Assembly: GCF_010692325.1 (NCBI RefSeq) | Contig: NZ_JAAHHW010000001.1 | Span: 84,135 to 148,134, forward strand | Length of the DNA: 64,000 nt | Reading direction: 5' to 3' | DNA from: Moorena sp. SIO3I8 | Lineage (GTDB): Bacteria > Cyanobacteriota > Cyanobacteriia > Cyanobacteriales > Coleofasciculaceae | Part shown: piece by piece, positions 42,401 through 51,655 of the stretch | How positions within the stretch are numbered: position 1 is the first letter of the stretch | Layout: every line of letters starts with the position of its first letter | Notes under the pieces: model-generated | What the model was told of the DNA's origin: nothing | Databases searched by the model: none | Seen by the model: the letters and a program-made list of their open reading frames with translations, nothing else | Translations under genes and position numbers: made by a program

Positions 42401-42476
42401 AGGATAGTGGAGCCTTAATCAAAAAGTTTTAACCCTTTTATGAATAGCCGACTAACCATAAAGGCTCCACTATCCT
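42401..42476. repeat. Inverted repeat AGGATAGTGGAGCCTT ... AAGGCTCCACTATCCT
   Basis: Perfect 16-bp arms at 42401-42416 and 42461-42476 around a 44-bp centre. It could be a small MITE or a stable RNA hairpin. Confidence 0.7.
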
Positions 42477-42605
42477 TACGGTAACTTTAAGACCTAATAG
42501 GACGGGGTATTCTTTTCCCTCTCAAACTCTCCCACTCTGATAATAGACCGATTTTTTTCACTATAAATTTGGTTGTGGAGGCAATTGTCACCGCATCCCA
42601 TTTCT

Positions 42606-42644
42606 CTTAGGTGAAGTCCTTGCTCACAGGCGACTTCACCTAAG
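42606..42644. repeat. Hairpin CTTAGGTGAAGTC ... GACTTCACCTAAG
   Basis: Perfect 13-bp stem, 13-nt loop, no poly-T tail. Function unknown. Confidence 0.7.
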
Positions 42645-43155
42645 TTAGTTATTATCAAGATTAATTTTTCGCAATTTTTTCGATCACTTTAACCCCTTTA
42701 ACTCACCCTAGATCTAAATCAAGCTAAATCAAGGTTTGGCTCGGCTTGTCATATCATCTCCGGATAATTACCCTTAATAATCTGTCGCCCACGGGAACGC
42801 GCACCAAGAGACGGGAAAGGGGAATTACTCGTTTTGTAAATTTTTGTTTCAAACTTATCACAATTAACGTAAAAGCGAAAACTCACGCTGAAGACTAACT
42901 TAGTAACTCAAAACCCTAGTGGTTGAGTAAGCAGTCAGCTATGAGCTTAGTCAAGAAACAGAGTCAACTCATGGGATTTTTTTCCTGGGAGACTCTTGTA
43001 TCTTAAAATCTGGTTTGTCGCTTATTTTGACCCATTACCAATTGCGAATTACTAATTTACCCTTAACCTTTACCAATAAAAATTAGGGATAGAATAATTA
43101 GTAAAGCAGATTTTATCGCCAATAACGTTACGTTTATTTTATAAGTCATCTAACT

Positions 43156-43950
43156 ATGTCAGCTCTAACTATTAAAGACATCAACACCGATAGCCTTTCT
43201 GTAGAAGAACGCTATGCACTTGACATTATAGTCAACCTGCCAGTGCCTCAGGTTAGTAAACTCCAAGAATTAATGGAATTGGAGGTAGAAGACGTTATTA
43301 GCCCTATAATTTTAGAAAATTTTATTGAACTGTGTAAAGAATGCGGCTTGGACTTGTCTGAGGCAGGAGTCAATAAGTTTAAAGATGCTAACAAACTTGG
43401 GAATACTGGAGCTGTCAGAGGAATTATTGGTCCTCAAACGGCTCAGTTTTACTTTGATGCTATCATCAATAAAGTAACACCAGAGTTGCCCCCAGGTACC
43501 GATCGAAATATTAACCAAGCTGGTTTAGATCTGGTTAAAGAGTTTGAAGGACTCCATAAAAGGTGCCCCGATGGCAGAGTAGAAGCTTATATCGATCCGG
43601 TGGGAATTCCTACTATTGGATGGGGTCATACAGCTGGTGTTCGCATAGGAGATATCATCACTGTTGAGCAAGCGGAAAAATTGCTCAGACAAGATTTAGA
43701 AAGTTCTGAATCTACGGTGAGTAATCTTGTCAAAGTATCACTGACTGATAATCAATTCTCTGCTCTAGTTAGCTTTGTGTTCAATATAGGACCAACAGCG
43801 TTTAGGCGCTCTACATTGTTACGTAAGTTGAATCAGGGTGATGTTCAAGGGGCGGCCAATGAGTTTCTTCGTTGGAACAAGGGTGGTGGTCGAGTCCTAT
43901 TAGGCTTGAGCAAACGCAGAGAAGCGGAGCGTAAACTGTTTCTGAGCTAA
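43156..43950 (+). CDS. GH24 (T4-type) lysozyme
   Basis: 264 aa. The first roughly 115 residues are acidic, with a peptidoglycan-binding-like segment (GAVRGIIGPQTAQFYFD). The GH24 domain starts at about 120. Catalytic Glu131 sits in KEFEG, followed by the Asp/Thr pair in YIDPVGIPTIGWGHT and the helical part DNQFSALVSFVFNIGPTAF. The family hydrolyses peptidoglycan beta-1,4 links. No signal peptide or holin is visible and there are no phage genes nearby, so it is a lone endolysin-like gene, perhaps phage-derived. Repeat DNA begins about 15 bp after the stop. Confidence 0.88.
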   Translation: MSALTIKDINTDSLSVEERYALDIIVNLPVPQVSKLQELMELEVEDVISPIILENFIELCKECGLDLSEAGVNKFKDANKLGNTGAVRGIIGPQTAQFYFDAIINKVTPELPPGTDRNINQAGLDLVKEFEGLHKRCPDGRVEAYIDPVGIPTIGWGHTAGVRIGDIITVEQAEKLLRQDLESSESTVSNLVKVSLTDNQFSALVSFVFNIGPTAFRRSTLLRKLNQGDVQGAANEFLRWNKGGGRVLLGLSKRREAERKLFLS

Positions 43951-43959
43951 GTCAAATTG

Positions 43960-44125
43960 AACGCGATTGCGTGGCCTTTTGGCCAAGGTTAAATGTTAAA
44001 GGTTGAAGGTTGCAGGTTGCAGGTTGCAGGTTTAAAGGTTTAAAGGTTGAAGGTTGAACGCGATTGCGTGGCCTTTTGGCCAAGGTTGAAGGTTAAAGGT
44101 TGCAGGTTTAAGGTTGTCAGCCAAG
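43960..44125. repeat. STRR array AAGGTTG/AGGTTGC with two CGCGATTGCGTGGCC palindromes
   Basis: Heptamer units AAGGTTG and CAGGTTG alternate with two copies of CGCGATTGCGTGGCCTTTTG GCCAAGG at about 43962-43988 and 44058-44084. Non-coding spacer between the lysozyme and the dehydrogenase. Confidence 0.85.
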
Positions 44126-44239
44126 GCTAGACCTAATCCCTAACCCCTCTAAGTTTGGCAAAATGTATAATAAAAGACCTATCACCCAGTAAGGTCATTA
44201 CTCACCTTACTAAACCAAAAGTTTATTTGGGCTACAGGC

Positions 44240-45424
44240 ATGACCAAACAAGCACCTACCTCCTTGCTTTCCCTAAACGTGGCACCGACTCAAGTAGTGC
44301 GTTGCTCCTTGGAAGACTCAGGAAATGCGATCGCACGGCTGGGAAATCGTCCTTTGATTGTAGGAGGCCAGCATACTCTGGCTACCCTAGCCTCATCACT
44401 GGAATCAGTTTTGGAACAGCATCAACTAAGTTATGAATGCGCATCCTACAGTCCTGATTGTAGTGAGAAGTCTTTAGCTAAACTCTCAGAAGCCGTTGCT
44501 GCTCATCAATCTGACTTAATTATTGGGATTGGTGGTGGTAAGGCGTTGGATATTGCTAAAATCCTAGCGCACCAGTGCCAGTTACCTGTAGTCACTGTAC
44601 CCACCTCTGCTGCTACCTGTGCCGCTTGGACAGCTCTATCTAATATCTATTCTGACCAAGGGGCTTTCCTGTATGATGTTGGACTTGACCGTTGCCCAGA
44701 TTTATTGGTACTTGATTACAGCTTGATTCAGACAGCGCCCCAACGTACCCTAGTTGCTGGGATTGGTGATGCCTTAGCGAAGTGGTACGAAGCTTCAGTT
44801 AGTAGTGGTAGCGCTACAGATACTCTAATTATTGCCGCTGTCCAACAGGCAAGGGTATTGCGAGATATTTTGTTCCAAAAGTCCGTTGATGCTCTAACCC
44901 AACCTGGTAGTGAAGTGTGGCGGGAAGTTGTTGATGCAACAGTTTTACTGGCTGGTGTGATTGGGGGCTTGGGTGGAGCTCGATGTCGTACTGTTGCTGC
45001 CCATGCTGTACATAATGGTTTAACTCATATACCAGCAGCTCACGATTCTTTACATGGTGAAAAGGTGGCTTATGGCATTTTGGTGCAGCTGCGTTTGGAA
45101 CAAATGCTTCAGGGGAACCAACTGGCAGCATCAGCACGGCAACAGTTGCTGAAGTTTTATGGAGAGCTTGGTTTGCCCCAAACTCTCCAAGACCTGGGAT
45201 TGGGGTCGATTACCTTGGCTCAGTTACAGAAAGCAGCTGAGATTGCCTGTGGGGAAAATTCTGATATTCATCGGCTACCGTTTAAGGTGCTTCCAGAACA
45301 GCTGATGGCAGCAATGGTTTCTACTAGGGTCCTAGTTGAGGGGAGTCGTAAGGAGTTAAGTTTGCCAGCGGTTGAAGGTTGTTCGCGTAGCGTGGCCAAA
45401 GGCCAAGGTTGTCTGTCAGAATGA
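44240..45424 (+). CDS. GldA-like iron/zinc-dependent dehydrogenase
   Basis: 394 aa. The Rossmann-like NAD site reads LIIGIGGGKALDIAK, and VTVPTSAATCAAWT matches the glycerol dehydrogenase branch. Metal ligands are an Asp in GIGDALAKWYEA and His in AAHAVHNGL and SLHGEKVAYG. It probably oxidises a polyol or alcohol with NAD+; the real substrate in cyanobacteria is uncertain. The last roughly 15 residues (GCSRSVAKGQGCLSE) are translated from a TTCGCGTAGCGTGGCCAAAG repeat, and the stop lies at the start of a heptamer array. The native C-terminus has therefore been altered by repeats. ATG 44240 fits family starts. Confidence 0.88.
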   Translation: MTKQAPTSLLSLNVAPTQVVRCSLEDSGNAIARLGNRPLIVGGQHTLATLASSLESVLEQHQLSYECASYSPDCSEKSLAKLSEAVAAHQSDLIIGIGGGKALDIAKILAHQCQLPVVTVPTSAATCAAWTALSNIYSDQGAFLYDVGLDRCPDLLVLDYSLIQTAPQRTLVAGIGDALAKWYEASVSSGSATDTLIIAAVQQARVLRDILFQKSVDALTQPGSEVWREVVDATVLLAGVIGGLGGARCRTVAAHAVHNGLTHIPAAHDSLHGEKVAYGILVQLRLEQMLQGNQLAASARQQLLKFYGELGLPQTLQDLGLGSITLAQLQKAAEIACGENSDIHRLPFKVLPEQLMAAMVSTRVLVEGSRKELSLPAVEGCSRSVAKGQGCLSE

Positions 45425-45507
45425 AGAATGAAGAATGAAGAATGAAGAATGAAGAATGAAGAATGAAGAATGAAGAATGAAGAATGAAGAATGAAGAATG
45501 AAGAATT
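45420..45507. repeat. STRR heptamer array (GAATGAA)n
   Basis: About twelve perfect tandem copies of a 7-bp unit GAATGAA/GAAGAAT, beginning at the stop of the dehydrogenase gene. Minus-strand ORFs through it (FFILHSS repeats) are artefacts. Confidence 0.95.
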
Positions 45508-45875
45508 ACACATTCTTCATTCAACAATGTTGTTCGCCCCGTATTCGGTGTAGTGTAGGTTCCACCTTGTCAGGTTGCCGGTTGCCGGTTGTTCGCCCCG
45601 TATTCGGTGTAGGGTAGGTTGTCTGTCAGAATGCAGAATTAATTCTTAATTCTTAATTCTTAATTCTTAATTCAAAAATTTTGAAGGTTGCCGGTTGCAG
45701 ATTTTGAGCTCAAACCTGATAACCTTTAATATTACTAGCATTTTCCCATACTCTGGCTCTCAACTCGTTCGCGATCGCTTTTAGCGGAAGCTTCGCTTCA
45801 TCGCGTGGCCTTTTGGCCAAAGTCAAAAATTATAGATCTTGACCTTCAACCGGCTAACTTCTAAACCTGACACTG
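45508..45875. repeat. Mixed repeats between dehydrogenase and aminotransferase genes
   Basis: Two direct copies of GTTCGCCCCGTATTCGGTGT (about 45531-45550 and 45589-45608), a TTCTTAATTC heptamer run (about 45640-45672), and a GCGTGGCCTTTTGGCC palindrome (about 45802-45822). No gene seen. Confidence 0.75.
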
Positions 45876-47087
45876 ATGATGGTAGATTTGATTACCCCAG
45901 CACAACGACTAAGCGCACTCCCTCCCTACGTATTTGCTCGTTTAGATGAATTAAAAGCAAGAGCCCGTGAGCAAGGGCTAGATTTGATAGACTTAGGGAT
46001 GGGTAATCCTGATGGTTCAGCACCCCAGCCGGTGATCGAAGCAGCGATCGCAGCCTTAAAAAATCCCGCTAACCACGGTTATCCTCCGTTTGAGGGGACT
46101 GCTAGTTTCCGTCGGGCAATTACGAATTGGTATCACCGCCGCTATGATGTGGAGCTAGACCCAGACAGTGAAGCTTTACCTCTGTTAGGGTCTAAGGAAG
46201 GACTAGCTCACCTAGCCTTAGCCTATGTGAATCCGGGAGATTTGATTTTAGTACCTTCTCCTGCTTATCCAGTACACTTCCGGGGTCCGTTGATTGCTGG
46301 GGGGGAAATTCACAGTTTGGTTTTGAAACCGGAAAATGATTGGCTGATTGATTTAGGGGCGATTCCGGATCAGGTTGCCCAACGAGCTAAGATCCTCTAT
46401 TTTAACTATCCAAGTAATCCAACCACCGCTACCGCCCCAAGGGAGTTTTTTGAAGAAATTGTTGCGTTTGCCCGTCGGTACTCAATTCTGCTGGTACATG
46501 ACTTATGTTACGCCGAATTAGCATTTGATGGCTATCAGCCTACTAGTTTGCTGGAAATTACTGGCGCTAAAGATATTGGGGTAGAATTCCATACCCTATC
46601 GAAAACTTATAATATGGCTGGCTGGCGCGTTGGCTTTGTAGTGGGGAATAGCCGCATTATTCAAGGGTTGCGTACCTTAAAAACTAATCTGGACTATGGC
46701 ATCTTTGCTGCCTTACAAACTGCTGCTGAAGCGGCCTTGCAACTGTCAGATGTTTACCTTCAAGACGTCCAAAACCGTTACCGCCGCCGCCGAGATTTCA
46801 TGATTGAGGGTTTGGCAGAGTTGGGTTGGCAGATTCCTAAATCCAAGGCAACTATGTATCTGTGGGTTCCTTGCCCAGTAGGGGTAGGTTCAACGGATTT
46901 TGCTCTGAATGTTTTGCAGCAAACTGGAGTAGTCCTCACCCCAGGAAATGCTTTTGGTATCGGGGGTGAAGGGTATGTGCGGATTAGTTTGATTGCGGAA
47001 TGCGATCGCTTGGGTGAAGCCCTCAATCGGTTGAAACAAGCTAATATCCGCTACCAAGCCCAATCAATGGTAAAGGTTGAAGGTTGA
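45876..47087 (+). CDS. Class I/II PLP aminotransferase, LL-diaminopimelate aminotransferase-like
   Basis: 403 aa. Fold type I signatures are IDLGMGNPDGSAPQPVI, NHGYPPFEGTASFRRAI, FNYPSNPTTATAP, the Asp/Tyr PLP contacts in LLVHDLCYAELAF, the Schiff-base Lys in SKTYNMAGWRVGF, and the carboxylate-binding Arg in GYVRISLIA. The family includes aspartate/alanine transaminases and DapL-type LL-DAP aminotransferases, which feed lysine and peptidoglycan synthesis. Cyanobacteria carry several such paralogs, so the substrate is not fixed by sequence alone. The C-terminus (MVKVEG) enters the AAGGTTG heptamer array. A tandem ATG at 45876/45879 leaves the start ambiguous by one codon. Confidence 0.9.
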   Translation: MMVDLITPAQRLSALPPYVFARLDELKARAREQGLDLIDLGMGNPDGSAPQPVIEAAIAALKNPANHGYPPFEGTASFRRAITNWYHRRYDVELDPDSEALPLLGSKEGLAHLALAYVNPGDLILVPSPAYPVHFRGPLIAGGEIHSLVLKPENDWLIDLGAIPDQVAQRAKILYFNYPSNPTTATAPREFFEEIVAFARRYSILLVHDLCYAELAFDGYQPTSLLEITGAKDIGVEFHTLSKTYNMAGWRVGFVVGNSRIIQGLRTLKTNLDYGIFAALQTAAEAALQLSDVYLQDVQNRYRRRRDFMIEGLAELGWQIPKSKATMYLWVPCPVGVGSTDFALNVLQQTGVVLTPGNAFGIGGEGYVRISLIAECDRLGEALNRLKQANIRYQAQSMVKVEG

Positions 47088-47155
47088 AGGTTCGAGGTTG
47101 TAGGTTGCAGGTTCGAGGTTGCAGGTTGCAGGTTGCAGGTTGTAAGTAGGTGCAG
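47070..47155. repeat. STRR array AAGGTTG/CAGGTTG overlapping a gene end
   Basis: About ten heptamer units, overlapping the last codons of the aminotransferase gene. Confidence 0.85.
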
Positions 47156-47864
47156 GTAAGTGAACTCAAGAACTGTTGGGGGGATTATATCAAATCTGGT
47201 AGCATCGGTTGACAACTTGCAATTGCCTCAATTGACTCTCTCCCCATCTCCCCATCTTCCCATCAATGTTTACAATATTACTTCCCGCAACTGCCAATCT
47301 TGGTCACCCCTTCAGGTAATATACTTGAACACCAATTTTTATAAAGAGTCTGCTGGGGTGTGAACGTAATCGTGAAGAACAATAGCTTTCGGACAGGGGT
47401 AGCGATTGGCCTTTGGCCACGCTACGCGATCGCTTTTTTGTGGATGGCAACAAGTACTGGTAATGCTGTTGCTGAATTAGTCATGATTGAGCAACAGGTT
47501 AAAGAGGATTAAGGCAACCTCTCGTTGTCCAGTACACAAGTAATATCAAGTCTGGTTGAATACCCATAATTAATGGAGAGTGTGGGGAGATGGGGAGATG
47601 GGGAGATGGGGAGATGGGAACCCACCCCTAACCCCTCCCAGGAGGGGAATATGGGGAGATGGGGGAGATTTTTATTAAGGGTAATTATCCTGACATGATA
47701 TAACTTTTTTATTTGAATTGTGAACATACTCCCTTAAGCAAAAGCAAGGTAAGCATTAGCTGTTCCCGTAGCGTGCGCGTAGCGCATATGCTGTTGGCGT
47801 AGCCTGCGCGTAGCGCATATGCTTACGTTTTTATTATATATAATATTAAAAAAATTAAATGGGT
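47156..47864. other. Gene-free repeat region
   Basis: Contains (GGGGAGAT)n at about 47583-47620, a GGCCTTTGGCCACGCTACGC palindrome at about 47408-47430, and GTAGCGTGCGCGTAGCGCATATG repeats at about 47767-47825. A short plus-strand frame at 47359-47512 (LWMATSTGNAVAELVMIEQQ) could be a gene remnant. I do not recognise it. Confidence 0.5.
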
Positions 47865-48138
47865 TTACCCTGCACTATATACTTTTTTAATTAATTTTTT
47901 CAAATCATCCCTCTCAAAAAGCTCAATTTGATTACTAGCTGCCAGTTCTTTGGCATTTTCTGTAAACTTACTATTAGTGATAACTAGTCCCAGGTTCGCC
48001 TGATAATAGCCAATTGCCCCTGTTACTTCCTGAATGGCCTTAATCCCTACGCTACCTTGTTGTCTCTTGGCTTGAACAACAGCCTTGATCTCCCCTTTTT
48101 GAATTACCAGATCGGCTCCATAATCCCCACTTGCCTTA

Positions 48139-48147
48139 GTGCTACTC
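48139..48147. repeat. 9-bp target site duplication, left
   Basis: GTGCTACTC, identical to 49638-49646, immediately outside the IS ends. Confidence 0.92.
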
Positions 48148-49637
48148 CTGACTGCCTGACAGAAGTGCTCGAAAGCCTACAAGAACGGGATCTTTAAAAG
48201 CTCAGCTTATGCCCGCACTCGGACTAGGATTCGTTGGTGTTCGCGTAGCGTCGGGCTTTGCCCGAATCGCTACCGACAATCCAAGGGCTATCGAGATCTT
48301 CAACTGTTTGCCGGAGCACCCTTGGTGCTGGGGACAAGGTTTTGAGTCAAAAAGGGTAGAGTGGCATGAGAAGCTAGAGTTACTACAAAAACAGCCTTTT
48401 CTGATGTCAAACTCTACCCGTCTCTATAGTCAACTATTGGACCTCCTGCGTCAATATAGTAACTACTGCGATTTGCGTCACCTCAAAGTCGAAGCCTGGA
48501 TGGTTAGCGGCCTGATCTGTAGTGGTCAGCTTAGCTTACCCGCTTGGGAGCCTTACGTTCAATGCCGCGCCCAAAAAGCTCAGAGTGTGGAACGTCGTTG
48601 GAGTAGATTTCTTGTCAACAACCGAATTAGGGTAGAAGCGCTCTATGTACCTTTGGTACTGGTAGCCTTGAGAGGCTGGCAAAATCATCGTCTCTATTTA
48701 GCCTTAGACACCACAGTATTATGGAATCGCTACTGTATGATTCATTTATGTGTAATTTGTTGTGGTCGAGCAGTGCCTCTGTTCTGGCGGGTGCTAGAAC
48801 ATAGCAGCGCCACTGTAAAGTTCCGGGAGTACAAACCACTGTTGCGGAAAGCCCGGTGGTTCGTAACGTATCACCCCGATGTGATGCTGTTAGCGGATCG
48901 AGGCGCAAGCCAATCATAACCTGATGAGTTGGTTGCAAGCCAGTGGTTGGCATTACTGCCTACGGCTCCGAGCGTGATTTACTGCTCCATGGCCCCCGCC
49001 GCTATCCCCTTGAATTGAGTTATCTTTGGCCGACCTTAGGAGAAGCGGCATTCTATCACAATGTAGGCTTGTGGGAAGATGGTTTGTATCATTGTAACTT
49101 GGTACTGGCTACTGTCAAAGGTGTCAAAGAACCCTGGGCAGTTATTACTGATGAATCTCCTACTTTGATTTCCTTGTGGCAATACACAGAGCGGTAAGGA
49201 GTCGAAGAGTTGTTTCAAGGGTAGCAAATCAGGAGCAAATGAACTGGAAGATTCTCGGATTAACTCCCCCGAAGCTCTCGAACGCTTATACTTAGTGGCC
49301 GCTGTAGCTCTCCAAAACAGCACTACTCTTTGTCTGGCCGTACAACTTGCACCGCTTGCGTCAACAAGTTGTTCGCGTAGCGTGACCAAAGGTCAATCCC
49401 CATTGGCGGCGAGGCATCAGTTATCTCAAAATAGGTCTACGCTGGCTCAAGGGGGTTCACGAACATTGGACGCCAATTGTTAACCCCTGTGTTCAAGTTA
49501 CCCCGCGACCCGCAACCAAGCTTTGCTTCTTTGAAGGCTGAGCAGCATTACTACGACCGAATCTGGTTTACTCGTATTCGCTCGAAGCACTGCACCCCTT
49601 GATGACTGCCATTTTCCAAGATGTGTCAGGCAGTCAG
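48148..49637 (+). mobile_element. Complete 1,490-bp insertion sequence with 14-bp inverted ends
   Basis: The perfect terminal inverted repeats are CTGACTGCCTGACA (48148-48161) and TGTCAGGCAGTCAG (49624-49637), flanked by 9-bp direct repeats GTGCTACTC. It interrupts the Mrr-like gene. The transposase inside is broken, so movement would need a helper. The 9-bp duplication and DDE text (LALDTTVLW, LLADRG) point to an IS4/IS701-like group. Confidence 0.92.
48209..49481 (+). pseudogene. DDE transposase of the IS, multiply frameshifted
   Basis: Segments in several frames: STRLYSQLLDLLRQYSNYCD, YLALDTTVLWNRYCMIHLCV (first Asp) and LLADRG up to 48917. Then ANHNLMSWLQASGWHYCLRL in the next frame, LLLHGPRRYPLELSYLWPTL in a third, and the C-terminal ELEDSRINSPEALERLYLVA around 49240. 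There are at least three frameshifts or stops. An internal GTTCGCGTAGCG palindrome copy lies at about 48239 and another at about 49370. Confidence 0.8.
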
Positions 49638-49646
49638 GTGCTACTC
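49638..49646. repeat. 9-bp target site duplication, right
   Basis: GTGCTACTC, partner of 48139-48147. Confidence 0.92.
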
Positions 49647-50352
49647 ACTTGGTAGCCCAGTTGCTTAAATAATTTAGCCAGATATTCTTCAAACTCCCTC
49701 CCATTCATGTTATCAATTGCATCTAACTGTTCATCAATATCCTGTTTCGATGCACGGCTATCCTCAACCGAAGATTTACCATTATTAACTTCTGCTTTGA
49801 CTTTGCGTTTTAAATCACCTTTATATTTATTTTTACCTATATTATCATAAGATGATGACTTCGATGCCCGCCTATCCTCAACCGAAGATTTACCATTATT
49901 CACTTCTTCTTTGAGTTTGCGTTTCAAATCACGAGAAACCATTAACCGTTCAATCTCTTTACAGAGAGATGCTTTAGATTCTCCTTCTTGTTGGCGCTGT
50001 TTATATATTCCAACCAGTAACGCTTCAAGTCCGAATTTCGATAAGCCATCAGCAGCTATTCCCACCACCCCAAGGAAAGCAATGCCTCCGATCATTCCGA
50101 ATGGACCTAACATTGCCAAAGCCGCTGTGATCGCTGCTGCTCCAGTAAATCCCGTTGTTGCCATAGCAATCAGAAGTATCACACCAGGTAAGCCTAGTGC
50201 AGCAACCTTTCTAACCACTTCATCCATATCACTATACCTCAATATTGTTAGCTTATAAAGTTGATATAATGTTCACCAGTATTCCCTCCAAACTGAGTAA
50301 CGAAATCAGTGGAAATAACAGTGGAAACGCATCTTATTTTGAAATACCTAAG

Positions 50353-50481
50353 AGACTGTTTGTTAAACTTTGCTTAAATCAGCCACGTAGGGTGGGTTAG
50401 GCGGCGAGGACTTTAAAAGCTCACCTGTTAACAGAGCTGTCCCCCGTAACCCACCAATAATATTTACTTTAGAAACAGTCT
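50353..50481. mobile_element. Small inverted-repeat element truncating the second Mrr N-terminal copy
   Basis: Ends AGACTGTTT (50353-50361) and AAACAGTCT (50473-50481) enclose about 110 bp, with an inner GTAGGGTGGGTTA/TAACCCACC inverted pair. Its right end supplies the TAG that ends the 50480-50824 reading frame. Confidence 0.6.
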
Positions 50482-50824
50482 ATAATTCTTCTTTGAGTTT
50501 GCGTTTCAAATCAGCAGAAACCATTAACCGTTCAATCTCTTTACAGAGAGATGCTTTAGATTCTCCTTCTTGTTGGCGCTGTTTATATATTCCAACCAGT
50601 AACGCTTCAAGTCCGAATTTCGATAAGCCATCAGCAGCTATTCCCACCACCCCAAGGAAAGCAATGCCTCCGATCATTCCGAATGGACCTAACATTGCCA
50701 AAGCCGCTGTGATCGCTGCTGCTCCAGTGAATCCCGTTGTTGCCATCGCAATCAGAAGTATCACACCAGGTAAGCCTAGTGCAGCAACCTTTCTAACCAC
50801 TTCATCCATATCACTATTCCTCAA
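50480..50824 (-). pseudogene. Truncated duplicate of the Mrr-like protein N-terminus
   Basis: 114 aa, nearly identical to the first 114 residues of the product of the gene at 50242 (two differences seen: RYSDM/RNSDM, SRDLK/SADLK). The upstream DNA (CAGTATTCCTTCCAAACTGA) is duplicated as well, so this is a tandem duplication of about 400 bp. The frame is cut after LKEE by the small element at 50353-50481. It retains the hydrophobic segments but no nuclease domain. Confidence 0.8.
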
Positions 50825-51062
50825 TATGTTTAGTTTAGAGAATTGCTCTAATTTTCACCAGTATTCCTTCCAAACTGAGTAGCGACATCAGTGGAAATAG
50901 GGAATTATTGAATCAACGACGAACCAAGCTAATAACAGGTTTACACCAACCACTTTACGCTGTCTACTTATGGTTAGCGTGAATGTTGCCTCGCGTCCTA
51001 CTGTAAACTACAGTCAAGGAATCAGGATTCCGGAAAATACTACCTCCCGTTCTTTTTTTTGT

Positions 51063-51341
51063 TTACAGGAAAAGAAAATTATCGCTCTCAAGAGCACTGC
51101 CCTGAACTTCCTTCAGAACAGCCAAGTCTTGACCTAAAGTACTGGTTAAAATATTATCCTGATTTTGAGCGATCGCAATATCTTCAAAGGTGACCCCTAG
51201 ACCGCTCATCACCAGTACATCAACATCCAACTCAAAGTCAGTAATGGTGTTAGCAGTGCTGGGAAAAGCCGCCGCCGCAATCCAAAACTGATCGGCGTCA
51301 TCACCGCCAGTTAGCAGGCTATCACCATTGCCAGCAAACAA
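51063..51341 (-). pseudogene. RTX/calcium-binding protein C-terminal fragment
   Basis: About 92 residues without a good start (only TTG). It contains GNGDSLLTGGDDADQFWIA, a single RTX-like nonapeptide region, then the ANTITDFELDVDVLVMSGLG segment typical of C-termini of secreted RTX/hemolysin-type proteins. The upstream repeats and the body of the gene are missing. Probably a remnant. Confidence 0.6.
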
Positions 51342-51430
51342 GATGAGGATATCAATTCAGATTAAATAAGTTCGGAGCAGTTAGCGGTAGGCTAAAATTA
51401 GAGAAACTCCTAGTATACGGAATAACGGAC

Positions 51431-51655
51431 ATGAAAACCGCAGCCCGTGTTATTCATAGCGACCCTGACATCCTGGGAGGAACCCCTGTTTTTGTTGGAA
51501 CTCGTGTGCCAATAAAAACTTTGCTCGATTATCTCAAAGCAGGGGATCCACTCGACGAATTCTTAGAGCATTTTCCCAGTGTTAGCCGTGAGCATGCGAT
51601 CGCAGCCCTTGAATTGGCAAAGGAAATGCTGACAGCCTATGCGAATCCTGCTTGA
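51431..51655 (+). CDS. DUF433-family protein, probable antitoxin
   Basis: 74 aa, normal length. It contains the DUF433 core HSDPDILGGTPVFVGTRVPI, KTLLDYLKAGDPLDEFLEHF and the recognition-helix-like SREHAIAALELA. Members carry a winged or MerR-like helix and pair with DUF5615 (PIN-like) proteins in putative type II toxin-antitoxin modules. It overlaps the next gene by 17 bp, so the two are translationally coupled. Intact counterpart of the broken pair at 31.6-32.0 kb. Confidence 0.88.
   Translation: MKTAARVIHSDPDILGGTPVFVGTRVPIKTLLDYLKAGDPLDEFLEHFPSVSREHAIAALELAKEMLTAYANPA

Larger units (their letters stand above)
42210..43155. other. Long intergenic region with two inverted repeats, no gene
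   Basis: About 950 bp. CCCCATCC...GGAATGGGG (42223-42243) just after murI is a possible terminator stem without a T run. The inverted repeats at 42401-42476 and 42606-42644 are listed separately. A small RNA is possible, but I could not match one. The remaining AT-rich part before the lysozyme gene shows no coding frame. Confidence 0.45.
47865..50242 (-). pseudogene. Mrr-like (type IV restriction) endonuclease gene interrupted by an IS
   Basis: The N-terminal piece (50242-49647) has two glycine-rich hydrophobic segments (about residues 10-60), then a charged linker with a duplicated DLKRK-KEEVNNGKSSVED unit, then GREFEEYLAKLFKQLGYQVS, the start of an Mrr catalytic domain. The rest (48147-47865) reads TKASGDYGADLVI and AVVQAKRQQGSVGIKAIQE, with the Asp and QxK nuclease residues, to a stop at 47865. 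Removing the IS plus one 9-bp target copy (48148-49646) rejoins both in the same frame: a 292-residue protein. Family role: cleavage of modified or foreign DNA, here possibly membrane-attached. The interrupted form ends after VSST and lacks the nuclease site. Confidence 0.87.

Noticed and set aside
42210..43155. Possible tmRNA, 6S RNA or riboswitch after murI
   Set aside because: I found hairpins but no recognisable conserved core of any of these RNAs. A covariance-model (Infernal/Rfam) scan would decide.
45268..45527. ORFs with FFILHSS repeats
   Set aside because: Translation of the (GAATGAA)n array; overlaps the 3' end of the dehydrogenase gene.
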